DNA of 64,000 nt, taken from Aspidiotus rigidus (Eukaryota; Arthropoda; Insecta; Hemiptera; Diaspididae). The notes beneath the pieces are model-generated. The model did not search any database and was not told the origin of the DNA. It worked only from the letters and a program-made list of their open reading frames with translations. Every line of letters begins with the position of its first letter. Position 1 is the first letter of the stretch. Of the stretch, positions 32,900 to 44,598 are shown piece after piece. The translations under genes were made by a program, and so were the position numbers. The DNA is taken from contig JAVHKY010000003.1 of assembly GCA_035079385.1 (NCBI GenBank), positions 6,985,501 through 7,049,500 on the forward strand, read 5' to 3'.

Positions 32900-35191
32900 T
32901 TGTTCTTATTCTTCGCATATTTCGTTCCTCCGCAAATGTTTAAGGCTGCACTTAAAACCTAAGTTCGTAAAGTTTCGTTTATACTCCGACTGTAAGTACA
33001 CCATTCGAAAATTGGAGGAAACCATCACTAACAAATGGATTCGTTCCGAGCTGAGAAGATGGTATGGTCGTCTGAATGTCACTACTCGTCTCAATCTCCT
33101 CGTCTATTCCAGGCTCTCTAGTTTGCTTCCGCCAGGTGAGTTCGATCGGTTTATTCGGAAGGTTAATGAGGATTGCTGGGATTTTGACGTTGAGCTCAAA
33201 GCCAAAAAAGAAAAGAAAATTTCCTCCCTTTTGAACTCCAAGGTTATTGCCCTCAAAAATATTTGTGCTAATAATGGTGTTGTTCAAAATTTTCAGCCCC
33301 GCATTATTAATTACACCCAGACGCAATTCTCGCAAGATGAAACGTATTTGTTGGAGAAGGGTCTAAAATTTGGCCTACCTCCCCTTCCTAAAGATGAAAC
33401 TCTTGCTAATGTCGTTGCCGACCTGACCATAAAAATTGGTCCCGGCGTGAATATTTAACCATCAGCTTGCGCTGAACTAGTCCGCGACACCCCCCTCCCT
33501 CGTATAAACAATTACGCATGTGAGGTGATAGATAATCTGAGGAGGAAGGTCAGGGACCAGGGACTAATCCTTACTAAAGCCGACAAGGGTAACGCGATCG
33601 TAGTCCTGGAAAAATCCTCCTACGTTTCCAAGGTTCAAGAAGTTCTCACTCAATGTGGAGGTATTGAAAATAGCTCTTTTGACTTTCCTAACTACGTCAA
33701 AGAGGTTAGGAAAGTTGTGAACGGGAGTGAGTTTATCATAAAAAGTTCTTCGCTCAAAAAAGCCCTGCTCGTACCTAACCCTGTCCCCCCCCCCTCCTCC
33801 ATGGGTTGCCAAAAGTTCACAAGATGAATACTCCTATGCGGCTTGTCGTCTCATACGTCTCGTCCCCTGCCTACTTTCTGGCCAAGTTCTTGGGTCGTTG
33901 GTTCAAGTCTCGAATCGAGTACGAGCCCCCTACTCCTTTCAAAATTCGGTTTCTCTGTCCGAGAGGCTCAAAAATGTTACCTTCGCCTCTGCTCGTTTGA
34001 TGTAGCCAGCCTCTTTCCCAACATACCAAAGGCCCATACTATGCAGTATATGGGTGACCTACTTGTAAAGTTCAACATTCCTCATAACGAGATACAGGAA
34101 TTTTTTGGCCTCCTTATTGCGTGCTGGTCCCCTAACTTCTGTAAGTTCAATGGGAAATTTTACGAGTTCCCTGAGGAGGTAGGAATCCCCATCGGCTCTC
34201 CTTTGGGCTCTCTCGTTTCGGAGATATTTATGTCCAGATTTGAGGTTGACTTGTTTTCCTCTGGCCAAGTGCTACTAAGTCACATCCATTACTGGCACCG
34301 ATATGTGGACGATATATTATGTGCGTGGACCGGTCCTCAAGAGCTCCTTGGTGAGTTTCTTCAGTATCTGAATAAAATGTATCCCTCCATAAAATTCACT
34401 ACAGAAATTGGAGGTTCTTCCATAAACTTTCTGGATCTCACTATCTCTGATAGAGATGGGGACTATGAATTTGCGATATTCAGGAAGGATACTTCGACCG
34501 ATACAGTTGTCCACGGATCGTCCTTCTGTCCGTTTTCTCATAAGATCGCTGCCTTCAATAGTTATATTCATCGACTGACTAGCATTCCGCTAAGTCAACC
34601 AGCTTTCAAAAAGGAGCTGGCTACCATTAAGCACTTGGCCGCTGTGAATGAGGTCAACTTGGACATTGACCGTATGGTCCGTAAAAAACTTACGAGGAAG
34701 GGCCTTGATTCTACCACTTCCCTCCCCCGCGATCTGAGTGGTAATAATAATTAGAGATTACGTTGGATCAAGCTTCCGTTTTTGGGTGAGTTTTCATCCA
34801 AGCTGACTCGTGTCCTCCACCCCTTTGGCTTCAGGCCTGCTTTTTATTTGTTTGTTAGGCTAAAGGACCCCATCCCGCGGGGGAGAGGAGCGGGGTGTAC
34901 AAATTGGAGTGCAAGGATTGTAACGGCGTATACATAGGCGAGACGGGTCGCCAGCTTGGAATTCGAGTAGTGGAGCACCTTAAGGCCTGGAAGAAAGGTA
35001 ATTTGGGTGATTCGGCCTTTGCGGACCACCTTATCTCCAGTGGTCGTAGTTTCAAGGAAGGTTCGGCTACCCTTCTCCACAAGGAGAATTCTTACTTCAA
35101 GCGCGTAGCGTTGGAAAATATCGAAATAGTGCGTCATCTGAACAGTGACGATGTTACCGTACTCAACAGGTATTTTCGAAGGTTTAGTTGA
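32900..35191 (+). pseudogene. Nearly full-length Penelope-like element C (RT + GIY-YIG)
   Basis: Coding similarity runs through at least four frames. The N-terminal region starts by about 32905 (FLRKCLRLHLKPKFVKF) and includes LTKADKGNAIVVLEKSSY near 33565, a PLE signature. Next comes LPKVHKMNTPMRLVVSYVSS (33806 frame; RT fingers), then FDVASLFPNIPKAHTMQYM, GIPIGSPLGSLVSEI and the catalytic WHRYVDDILCAWTG with NFLDLTI (33980-34753). A stop at 34752 is followed by a third frame with YKLECKDCNGVYIGETGRQL and EHLKAWKKGNLGDSAFADHL, the GIY-YIG endonuclease with its cysteine pair. Breaks: a stop at 33456, a C-run frameshift near 33790, a shift near 33980 and the 34752 stop. The catalytic residues themselves survive. 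Confidence 0.9.
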
Positions 35192-35425
35192 ATTGGTCTA
35201 CGAGTTTGAGTCACCTCGCGAGGGCTCGCTCGTTCAATCCTGATCTCGTTGGTATTCTGTTTTATGAGTCGTATCTGGGTCAGTGGCGTTCTAACTTTGC
35301 CCGATGATGGTTTGTTAACCGAAAGATCTCGCATCTTCTCCTTTATATCTGCGGTCTTTGTAATTAGTTTTTCGTTTACTCTACTCTTTGAGTATTCTGT
35401 CGCCGCAAATAAAGTTGGATAGAGG
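35192..35425 (+). mobile_element. PLE C 3' tail with conserved hairpin
   Basis: After the GIY-YIG stop the tail contains GATGATGGTTTGTTAACCGA plus AAG (35303-35325), then TATCTGCGGTCTTTGTAATT and TTTACTCTACTC. The same order is seen in the tails at 18.3, 58.0 and 60.95 kb. GGTT and AACC pair to form the stem. Confidence 0.75.
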
Positions 35426-35429
35426 TACA

Positions 35430-35790
35430 AAAACTGCACTGTGCTTTCCCAGTCACCTTATCTGCCAGGAAGTATGAAAAGATTGATATGGATATAAGTA
35501 CAAAGAGAGACTGCAGTGTGCTTTAGCAGCCGCCTTATGTGGAAACCATCCTTTGCTCATCCGGAGCAGTGTCAGTGATGTCTACTCACTTCTAATGTAT
35601 CGTTGTACCATTTGAGATTGACCAGGAAGGATGTAAAGATTGATATGGATAGAGATATAAAGACTGCAGTGTGCTTTCGTAACCGCTTTATGAGGAAACC
35701 ACCCGAGCAGTACCTGTGATGTCTAGCCACCTCTGATGTATGAACGTATCATTCGAGACTAGCCAGGAAGTATGAACAGGATTGATCCGG
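35430..35790 (+). repeat. ~150-bp tandem repeat after PLE C
   Basis: Units contain CAGTGTGCTTT, CCGCCTTATG, GGAAACCA, GAGCAGT, GTGATGTCTA, CTCTGATGTAT, GAGA, CCAGGAAGTATGAA and GATTGATATGGATA. Roughly 2.3 copies are present, with starts near 35435, 35515 and 35665. The last unit runs into the palindrome at 35817. Confidence 0.65.
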
Positions 35791-35816
35791 TTCTCAAGTT
35801 TACGGTCGAACATATC

Positions 35817-35936
35817 GAAGAAAAGCTCCACAATACTCGAAAAAGTAAACTGGAGGGCAATTTGCAAGAACCGCAGCTGCGGTTCTTGCAAATTGCCCTC
35901 CAGTTTACTTTTTCGAGTATTGTGGAGCTTTTCTTC
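35817..35936. repeat. Perfect 120-bp palindrome of PLE terminal sequence
   Basis: Reading outward from the centre between 35876 and 35877 (CCGCAGCTGCGG), the two 60-bp arms are exact complements, with no loop. Symmetry breaks at 35816/35937. The left arm and its upstream flank (GGTTCTCAAGTTTACGGTCG) resemble the PLE end at 57970-58035 (CCGTTTCTGAAGTTTACGGT). Confidence 0.95.
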
Positions 35937-35959
35937 AAGTATGAACAGATTTCGCTTTA

Positions 35960-37320
35960 GCTGAATTATATTTACAGTGTTACATTTTCTCTAACTCGAG
36001 AACAGCTTCATTAACGTCATAATTGCTTGGGGACATGGCCCACGTGCGCGTGTGTGGGCTGAGAAATCAATTTTCGAGCGTTAATCACTTATTACAATTC
36101 GATTTATTGCAATTAAGATACTGATTATTTTGGAGTCCATTTCTTTCAATTCGCTGTTGGCCCCTTTCCATATTACAGATTATTGATGCTCTTGAAGTAT
36201 TTTTCGAGATTTCCACTGGTTAGTGCACTTCGGCCAAATATTAAATGGGTCTTTCGGCTGGACCTTACGCAAAAAATGAATTTTATCAAATGAAGTTTCT
36301 TGCGGAAACGGTAAGTTTGCGAAACAAGGTTCTCATTTACAAGGAGAATTTCACCCCCTCTCCCTTAGAAGAAAACAAAAGAAAGTTCAAATGTAAAGTT
36401 TCATTATTTGTTTTCGATACTGTCGCTATCACTCCCAATTTTTTCCCACCAATCAGACCCTGACCTCTATTTTTACAATCCTATGAATAGAAGAAAAATA
36501 TGTCACGTTTTGAATGATGTCCTGTAGCTCTGTACGGCGAGGTCGAGGAAAGAATCGAGAAAAATTGCAAAATCTAGATGCAGTTTCTTATACCGTCATT
36601 AGTCGAGGAATTTATTCAGACTGGAGAGAAACTGGACAACGAAATTTTATGAAATGCCCTTATCGATCCGATAGAGAGTTTTCCATTTGGAAATTTCTCT
36701 CTCTCGTCATTCTCGTTTCGTTCTTCCGTTGAGTTTCGATGGCCGGTTTTTCTTGTTACGTTGTTTCGCGCGTTACAGCGAGTTGAGTTTTTTCCTTCTT
36801 GTCACTGTCACGTTTCATCCGTCAAAAGCAGTTTCGTGTTCACTTTGATAATATCACCGTCTCTTTTGCAAACTATTTATCGACTTTATTCTCGAGCCAA
36901 CGAGTGCAACAACAACCATCGGTAACAGTCAAGACGAGGGTTATCGACGGTAATTCGCGACTATATATTTTCTACCTCACTTCGATGGAATATTGACGTT
37001 GATGAACTTGAATCAATAATTTTGTCATTTTGATGGCGAAAAGGCTCCGAGGGTTTAGAGCTGACAAATTCCCGCTGATAGGAATCTATCTGTGTACGAG
37101 ATTGCTGGGGTTGGTGATGGTATTATTTGTTGTTCGTAGAAGAGGGAGAAAAGATAATGATGTGTATATCTTTGTATGGTAAATTCTTCCTATAAATTGT
37201 AAAATGTATAGTATACTATACGCCAGCGAGTGCAAAACACTTTCAATACTTTCTACGTTATTCTATTGTAAATAAAATGATAGGTAATTATTCAGATTTA
37301 TTTCTTCGTTATTAATAGGA
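35960..37320. other. Unassigned AT-rich DNA
   Basis: No gene or repeat recognised. Small frames (36245-36463, 36514-36732) have no signature. Confidence 0.35.
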
Positions 37321-37323
37321 AAA

Positions 37324-37620
37324 CTAGTACATCGCAAATAGAATACATATTAACTCCAGTCTATTGTGATGCCCCATCGGAAATTTTTTATCTAAAATTT
37401 TTGCTTGAAAATTCTGCAGCAGAATACTACTTACTACAATAAAACTTGTGCATCTGCTACAGAAAAGTGTAAAAAGAAGAGTTACTGCGCTCTTCCGTAG
37501 ATAGTAATTAACTACTGTTTCCACAGATGCAGAAAATATCCATTCTGCTGGAGAAAAATAGACTTTGTATACAGTTTTCTGTAGCATCAGATATTATTTG
37601 ATTACTGTTTCTGTACACGT
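37324..37620 (-). repeat. Degenerate CTGCAGCAGAAT-type repeats, inverted arm
   Basis: TTCTGCAGCAGAATACTAC, CATCTGCTACAGAAAAGTG, CACAGATGCAGAAAATATCC and TTTCTGTAGCATCAGA are variants of one motif. Related motifs occur in the opposite sense at 39360-39680 and 40130-40530, so this may be one arm of a larger inverted structure. Confidence 0.45.
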
Positions 37621-38260
37621 CGTCGGCGTCGCCAAAATACGGTAGGTCTAGTGGCCTGTCGTTGGGGTTGCCGCTTCGGATATGGATATCTCGCATATCT
37701 TTTTTCGTGGTCTTCCCTGCGATCACAGATGACAGCAAAGTCAGCTTTCTGTCTTTCGAGCGCATATTCAACATCCTCTTTTTTCATTTCACGATAAAAT
37801 CCTTGTTTTTTGTGCGTTAGCTAATGTTTTCTTTTTTGACAGAGGTTGACCTCCACCTGTGTTCCCGTTATTGTTGTTGCGAGCAATGTTTTTTCATCTC
37901 AAGTAGTTACCAGCTACAGGAAATATAGCTTGGGATGGGGTTGCCACCCATGCTTCCAAGCCAGCCTTGGTTTTCTGTCAGGGTTCCTTCTCTTAGCCTT
38001 TGGGGTTAGCCTTCCCTAGACCGCACGGCAGCGGTTTGACCTATTTTTTCCATTACTACGTATACCTCCGCGCTTGTGCTTCTTAGGTACCCGTAATTGC
38101 TAGCGCGGGAAAATAGGAACTTTTCCTGATGACGACCTTGCCCGGGTTCTTTAATCGAAGTTTTCATTCTCCTATGCCCATCCACATTAGTACCGCCCGA
38201 CTATGTCGCTTGGCTTACAGGGCCGCCACGTGAAAGCTGTGAAATTTGTACAAATGCAAC
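37621..38260. other. GC-richer unassigned segment
   Basis: This stretch is visibly less AT-rich than its surroundings (GTCGTCGGCGTCGCC; GCCACCCATGCTTCCAAGCC; GCACGGCAGCGG). It could be part of an unrecognised element, such as an untranslated LINE region. A short minus-strand frame (37787-37602) is arginine-rich and glutamine-rich but has no recognised family. Confidence 0.35.
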
Positions 38261-38264
38261 GAAT

Positions 38265-38470
38265 TTTTTGCAGGTTAGGAAACTTCCGCAAGCACGGACG
38301 CATCCGCGTCCGACTTTTGTGACGTCATCATTTCTGGGGACATGTCCATGGACTTCCGACTTTAATGACGTCACCAATCCAAGTTAGGTTAGGTCGCGTT
38401 ATATCCTTGAAAAACGTCCGCATCCGACACTGATGACATCATCGACCTAAGTTAGGTTAGAGGGCATAGA
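38265..38470 (+). repeat. GACGTCATC / TTAGG-type repeat cluster
   Basis: GCGTCCGACTTTTGTGACGT at 38307, GACTTTAATGACGTCACC, and AAGTTAGGTTAG (twice) repeat over 200 bp. The first half matches the inner right arm of the 9223-10866 element (TTTTGTGACGTCATCATTT). Confidence 0.55.
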
Positions 38471-38490
38471 AGAATTTGTCTAGACTAGAT

Positions 38491-38953
38491 CTGCCGTACA
38501 AAGTTAAATTGACGTATATCCATCTCATGAGATCACCAAACGGTATCTTTCGCGTAACAAATGTCTAAGTGTGCGTAGTCAGCTCGTAATCAGTTTGTAT
38601 GAGTGCGTGGCGATCCCTTTGTCGGCGAATATTAATTTAACAAAGTCTTGATGATTTCCTACCAATTTTCAACAAGGAATCAGAAAATCAAATCAGATTT
38701 TCTTAACTCGGCCTAGTTCTTGAGTTAATGGAGATACGTCAAAATCATAAATCTATCAAATTGACGTAACTCCATTATCTCAAAAACCAGATTGAATTAG
38801 GAAAATCCAACGTCATTTTCGAATTCCTCGTTGAAGATTAGTGCGAAATCTTCAAAACGAACTCGATTGAAGTCAATTTTTATCATCGAGAAAGATTATT
38901 CAGTTTCCCAGATCGACGTTTTGGATATACGTCAATTTAACTTTGTACGGCAG
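38491..38953. mobile_element. Foldback MITE, 463 bp, with AGAT flanks
   Basis: CTGCCGTACAAAGTTAAATT at 38491 is matched inversely by AATTTAACTTTGTACGGCAG ending at 38953. Inner inverted blocks (AATGGAGATACGTCAA facing TTGACGTAACTCCATT) extend the hairpin. AGAT occurs directly on both sides (38487-38490, 38954-38957), a possible 4-bp duplication. The frame at 38831-39073 overlaps it and is not credible. Confidence 0.8.
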
Positions 38954-39425
38954 AGATATTGCAAGAATTTTTCTGGGCCAGATCAAATCCAGAGAAAGAC
39001 TTCCGTATTGTACAACATGATGAATATTCTATCTCATGCACTGACGTATAGCAAAGATAATGAAGTTTGCTAAACTTATTGATATTCACTCCTGAACGGC
39101 TAAAGCCTCCTTGCACAGAATTGTTGCTGTGTAAAAAATTTGAACATATTTTGCTTTAAGTAAACAAGTATGGCGTACCATTTTTTATTGCAGGTATGTT
39201 AGTATGAAAACAATTCAAGCATTCTACCTGCCTGTATATTTAGTAGTGTTTCAAAAATATAATTTGATGTAAATCTACATTTTTATCTTTGGCATACAAC
39301 GATTACATTTCCCAACTTCATCTGCGAGTGACCGAGTGTTAAAGTTACTGAATTGTAGTCCAAGTACAACATTTTTGCACTACTGCGTAGCAGAATGAGA
39401 AGTCGGAATCTGAGAAATACAATTT

Positions 39426-39496
39426 GTGACCCGGTCAACGGAAATCCGGCTTAGCCAAAGGTAGGCTAAGCCGGGTTTCCGTGGACCGGGTCACAT
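39426..39496. mobile_element. 71-bp near-perfect palindrome (mini-MITE)
   Basis: TGTGACCCGGTCAACGGAAA to GGCTTAGCC faces GGCTAAGCC to TTTCCGTGGACCGGGTCACA, with a 7-base loop. The arms are about 32 bp with only a few mismatches. Its GC content stands out from the flanks. Confidence 0.8.
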
Positions 39497-39674
39497 CTGA
39501 AAATGCTGTATAGAGCAGCAGAATAAGAAATCTGCATCAGTAGTACAACAGACATCTACTCAAGCGACAGAATTTAATTTCTGCTTTTGTCCTACGGCAA
39601 ACATTCATAAATTTAGGTTACCTTATATACTGCAGTAGAATAAAAAGTCTGCATGTGCAGTAGCACATACCTAT

Positions 39675-40120
39675 CGTCGTTGGATCGGAAAAACCTCCTA
39701 TGTGACAAAAATAAAATTTTACAGGAGAAGCAAAAAACTGATTATTTTGTGAAAAGAATGCCAAAATACTTTGGAAACGTGTCATAAAATGTGGAAAAGC
39801 TTCTTTGATACAGTAGTAACTAAAAATTTTCAAAATTCTCTAAAATACGGCGGTATTGGGCGATAAATGCACATAGGAGGAATTCCTGGCTCTAAATATT
39901 GCACATAAGAGGTTTGCTCTGCACATAGGAGGTATTCGAGACCACATTTTCTGGATGGTGCACATAGGAGGTATTCAAAACCGCTCATACCGGCGTAATT
40001 TTGAACTTAGCACATAGGGGATTTTTCCAGTCGATGCGCCTTGAAATTCCGCGTCCAACCATATAAAAAAGTGCATTTCTCAAAAAATGGCTTATAGGAG
40101 GTTTTTCCGATCCAACGACG
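39675..40120. mobile_element. TIR element with GCACATAGGAGGTATT internal repeats
   Basis: CGTCGTTGGATCGGAAAAAC followed by CTCCTAT at 39675 is matched inversely by ATAGGAGGTTTTTCCGATCC AACGACG ending at 40120. Inside the right half, GCACATAGGAGGTATT recurs at least five times (39869-40020). No transposase frame and no clear target duplication. Confidence 0.75.
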
Positions 40121-40187
40121 ACGTACAAATATTGTATTGAAGAAATTGCAAAGAGCAGCAGAATGTAATAATGTCTGTATGGCTAGT

Positions 40188-40344
40188 CAACCCCGGATTT
40201 AGGATTTTTGGGCCCGGGGGCCAGCGGCGGTGGAGGCCCCTATTAAATTTTTCTACCCAATTGCCCCCCCCCCCCAAAAAAAAGTGAGGGTGGTGGAGGC
40301 TCGAGGCCATGGCCCCCTTGCCCCCCTCCCTAAATCCGGGGTTG
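40188..40344. mobile_element. GC-rich MITE, 157 bp, 7-bp TSD
   Basis: CAACCCCGGATTTAGG at 40188 and CCTAAATCCGGGGTTG ending at 40344 are exact inverted repeats. The direct repeat GGCTAGT lies on both sides (40181-40187, 40345-40351). The body has a C run and an A run. The length and ends suggest a hAT-derived MITE, although the duplication is one base short of eight. Confidence 0.85.
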
Positions 40345-40560
40345 GGCTAGTAGGCAAACACTCACAAGTTCAAGCTGTATACTGTAGCAGGATGAAGATT
40401 TTGCATCTGCAATGGAACAGAAATATGAGCTCGTCAGCTGTATTCTGCAGCAACATTCACACATTCTGTATAGCAGTAATGTAGAATTTTTTTTCAATTC
40501 TACAGCAGACGATGATAACTTTGCAGCATTATAGAGGAACATACACCGGAACTTTAGTGT

Positions 40561-43500
40561 CAAGAGCGTCAGATAACCGTTTCAGTAATAAAATGAGAGG
40601 TACACTTTAGATTGAAGTGCCGCCTACGACAATGCCGATGAAGCACGTTGATCCAAGTCAAATCAAAATCTGCCACTCATTTTTTCTATCCACTAAGTCG
40701 ACTCCTGGCATTAAAATGTTGACCTGAAATCGATAAAAAATTCAAATAAAATTGATGTGACAAATAAGTCAAATGGAGTCAATGTTTGTCGACCTTGTAT
40801 CGACCTGACGTCGACATCGACGTGAAGTCGATTTTAACAATAATTATACCGACGCAATTTGGGTCAGAATTTTGAAAGAAGTAAGTTTCTAGTCGATTTT
40901 CAAACGGGGAGGTTGACCAAAAATCGATGTCAAATTGACGGTCGGTCGGTTGACATGGTTTATCAAAATGAAGAATTTTCTTGATGGTAGCACTCTTATT
41001 TGCTCACCAATTTTGCTGCAGTATACTGTATAAGAAACGTGGCCTAGAGAGAAGGCTCCGTAACTCCCCCCCCTCCTGAGAACTGAAAAATTTGCTTGCT
41101 TACCCCTCCCTTTAATAATACCTCTGACCTATTCCTACCAAACCAGTTTTCAAAGAACGGAGTTTTCTAGGCGCTACTTTATTTTTTTCCAGTTAAGTAT
41201 TCAAGAAGAACACAGAAATTGCGCTAGGGCTAGACACTATACTAAAAATTGATATAATTTGAGGTGCTTTTTAATTTAAAAGAAGAATGACGCGGAAAAA
41301 TCTATCAAACCATGATGCATTCAAGATTTCATCGCAATTACCGAGGTGGAATTCTTCCTCTTTTCCTCCGGTACACAACAGCGACGAGATTTCCTGGGTT
41401 TCTACGCATCCGCAGCCAAATAAGGAATTAAGTACACAAATTCAAGTTTTTTTCTCCTTTTGCCGGTATCAAAATGATGAAATATACCGAAAGCAAAGCT
41501 CATGATCATTTTTTTAGTTGCAGGAAGCTTTGAAGAGTACCTTCGATTTCTCTCACTGTTTTGACCTTACGACTCCTAAAAATTTTGACCAGCGAGCGGA
41601 GATCCTTCCTCAAACATGAATCCCATGAAAGGCAGGTCTCCTGATGCTCTCGTCAATTAATTCCATTTTCTTACACTGTTTCTAAACAAAAGGCTGTGAA
41701 CGAAAACTTTTTACATCACTATTCCCCTTACCCCCCTTCATGTTGACAATATAAAGAAGACTGCACTAAAGTGATGCCTGAAATTCGATGTCATTCAAAT
41801 AGATTGACTATGATCTGCAAAACAATTGATGCTATTTCGTACAAGTGGCATCATTCAGTTTGACCAAAGATGAAAACCAACCTCGCTTTCTAGGAATATT
41901 GTGAGACGCATGAAGAATTTGTAGAGAGGGGTATACAAACATCGATAAGAGGCGAAGAAGAAAAAACCAAAGGAAATATCGCAAGCGCAAATAGAAGCTC
42001 AGTTTTTGGCGATGGTTATCAATCCTAGTGGAGACAGAATTTTAATTAAATCGCTTATCATTCAGAATGTTTTTAGAGGAAAAGAATTTTATGGTGCCAG
42101 ACCGAGGAAAGAGAGAGCGCATTCGGAATACGCTAATGCTATTATCAGTCGTACGAGCGAGTGATGGGAACGTGGAGGAAATACCGTATGAAAGACGCTT
42201 GTGATTAGTCGTTAAACTGTGACTTTATTTATTGTTGTAACAAGATTTGTGGCTGTGTTCTCTTTATTTGTGTACTCGTTTAAATCACTCCAACCTGTCG
42301 ACAGGCAGTTGAAAAGCGAGCTCATTGTCGTCTTCCTCCACTTTAAATTCCCCCTTTTCGGCGATCGTTGTATGGTTTATTTTCCCTTTCGCTTTTTCCT
42401 CTTTTCTAGTTGTTTTTCTCTTAATCCTCGTTTTTCTTCCAACGCAAATTTAGTTTCGTATTGCCGCGGCGACTAATTGTTGGGCTTTGTTTCAACACAT
42501 AATATGACTGTACTATATGCAATATTTTTTCCTATCTATAATATTTTGTTGGTCATAGAAGAAATGTTTAGTTTCTGATCCGATCTCACCTTCGAAATAT
42601 ATCGTCTCGTAGAGGATTAGTTAAATTATTAGTATATTCGTTATTTTCCTTTTGTACAAATATACTTTGATTTCTTCTCTTTCTTTCGTTCCTCAAACGA
42701 AATAAATTAACGTCGAGCGTTCCTATAATTACATCATGTGTACGCACTTTATTAATTTCCAACTGTTGCCGCACTCGGACTTCAACTTCGAAAAATTAGT
42801 TAAATATAGCCCTTCTATGTGCGAGCAAGATTGTTCACGCTCGCGTATGACGACGAGGGTGTGATAAATAACTCAGATCTAAATGTAATTTTTAAAATGT
42901 CTCGGTTTAGAACAGCTCGAAATCAAGCGATTTACGATCAATACTAACTTATTGTTTATTGGCTAGATATGTATAGCAGGTTCGGGTTCTGTACCGGAGT
43001 CGGCATGCTAATTAAAAAATAATTTCTTCGTTCTTTTGATGAACTCTTCGTTGTAAGGTGTTCACAAGCCGCTCGCTCCAGCGCGAGTGAATGATTCGTA
43101 TGATAAAAATCGTGAATCGAGACTGATATGAGAGCCAATTGTCATAATTTATTATTTTGTTTTTTTTTACTATAATTTAAAAAGAGAACAGATTGGCCTA
43201 TTTCAGTTCAAACGCCCAACGATTGCCAACAGCCCTACCGTTGGAATGGAAAATAAATGACGTATTCGAAGTATTCAAATTAATTCGTTTGTGGGAGCGG
43301 GCGTACATAACGCTGTGTGTAGCACTCTTTATTCTTCATATCCGCTAAAGCAGATTTCGTTTCAAAAGCTCGTATCGATAAAAATGAAAACAATGGAAGA
43401 AGACGGAGGAGATATGCGTTGGGTGAAATGAAAAGTTCAAATATTTGGCAAGGTTTCAGTTTTAATAAAGACTGCCCGTGCGAATAAGCCATCAATAGAG

Positions 43501-44446
43501 GGATGACTGGCTTCCCTGGCCATTAGTAACACGATTCAATTTCCTTGGAACTACATATACAGTGGTACGTATTTGAGTGCGACTGCCAACGCGTTCGTGG
43601 GATGTATAATGTCGACTATAAACACGGACACTCGCTTCATTCTTTATACTGTCATTCAAGAATTTACTCGTCACTATTCCCCCTTATCGTTCATGAGCAG
43701 CAAGAAATTCTAGGTGGCGCTATCCTGTTAAACGAGTCAATTCTGACCGAGTTCACTCAAACTTTTTCCTCGTAGTTTTTTCTTACCTAATCACATTAAG
43801 AAATTTGCGTAGAAATGATTTAACGCCTCATTTCAAGTGCATTTTCGTTGGTGACAAAAATATTTCATTATTATTTCCTGGATAGTCAAATTTCGACATG
43901 TTTCATGTCTTTACTGAGACCCTACTCTAATTTTAACTTATAGTTGGCTTATCAGTATCCTAGGCTTATTCGCGAATAAAATCAAAGAAGGTGCTCTCTA
44001 CATTTTCTGTGACGGTCATTTGTGGAAGCTTGGCGAAAAGGTGATGATCTTGAAAAATTCATCCGAGATATTTGAAATTATATTCACTCGACAGGAAATT
44101 AAGAGGACTGCAATTTTCGTTCCATGCATTTTTCAGAAAAAATAATATTTTGAGAAGGTACAGTCGATTTTATTAACGCGCTGTCTTATGGTGAAAAACG
44201 CCATGATCACCTTCTCGATATCAACAACAGCGCCACTACAGATCGCTTCATATGCGAATCCCCTACTATCGGTTGGCGGCGCGCCTCCGGTGCGTCTGAC
44301 CGCCAGCTTTGTGTTGAGTAGATATCTGTATTTTGTAAATATTTGGATTTTAACAGTAAGAGCTAACTTGACAGGTAAAGGCTGTATTTCAGCAAAAAAT
44401 GGACTAATTAATCAATAATTATTTTACCAGTCGCAATGATTAAAGA
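40561..44446. other. Unassigned AT-rich DNA
   Basis: Between 40730 and 40960 GTCGAC/ATCGAT-rich sequence recurs (GTCGACCTTGTATCGACCTG) without a clean unit. From 41 to 44.4 kb I see no gene or repeat end; the frames present lack signatures. This may be single-copy DNA. Confidence 0.35.
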
Positions 44447-44598
44447 AATGGATGGACAGTAGGTAAAAAGACTGCCATACCCCTGAAGCATGACATCAGT
44501 CTGTATATATAGAGTCATGAGACGCACTTAGTCGTTTCCTATATGAGAAACCGGATGTAATTTTCACAATTCTTCCTCGAACCCAGTACTTGTTCTTT

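Larger units (their letters stand above)
39360..40560 (+). repeat. CTGTA...GCAGCAGAATnnnnnnTCTGCAT repeats with nested MITEs
   Basis: A loosely repeated unit (TGCTGTATAGAGCAGCAGAA, TAAGAAATCTGCATCAGTAG) is seen near 39380, 39500, 39630, 40150, 40375 and 40440. It is interrupted by a 71-bp palindrome (39426-39496), a TIR element (39675-40120) and a 157-bp MITE (40188-40344). Confidence 0.55.
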
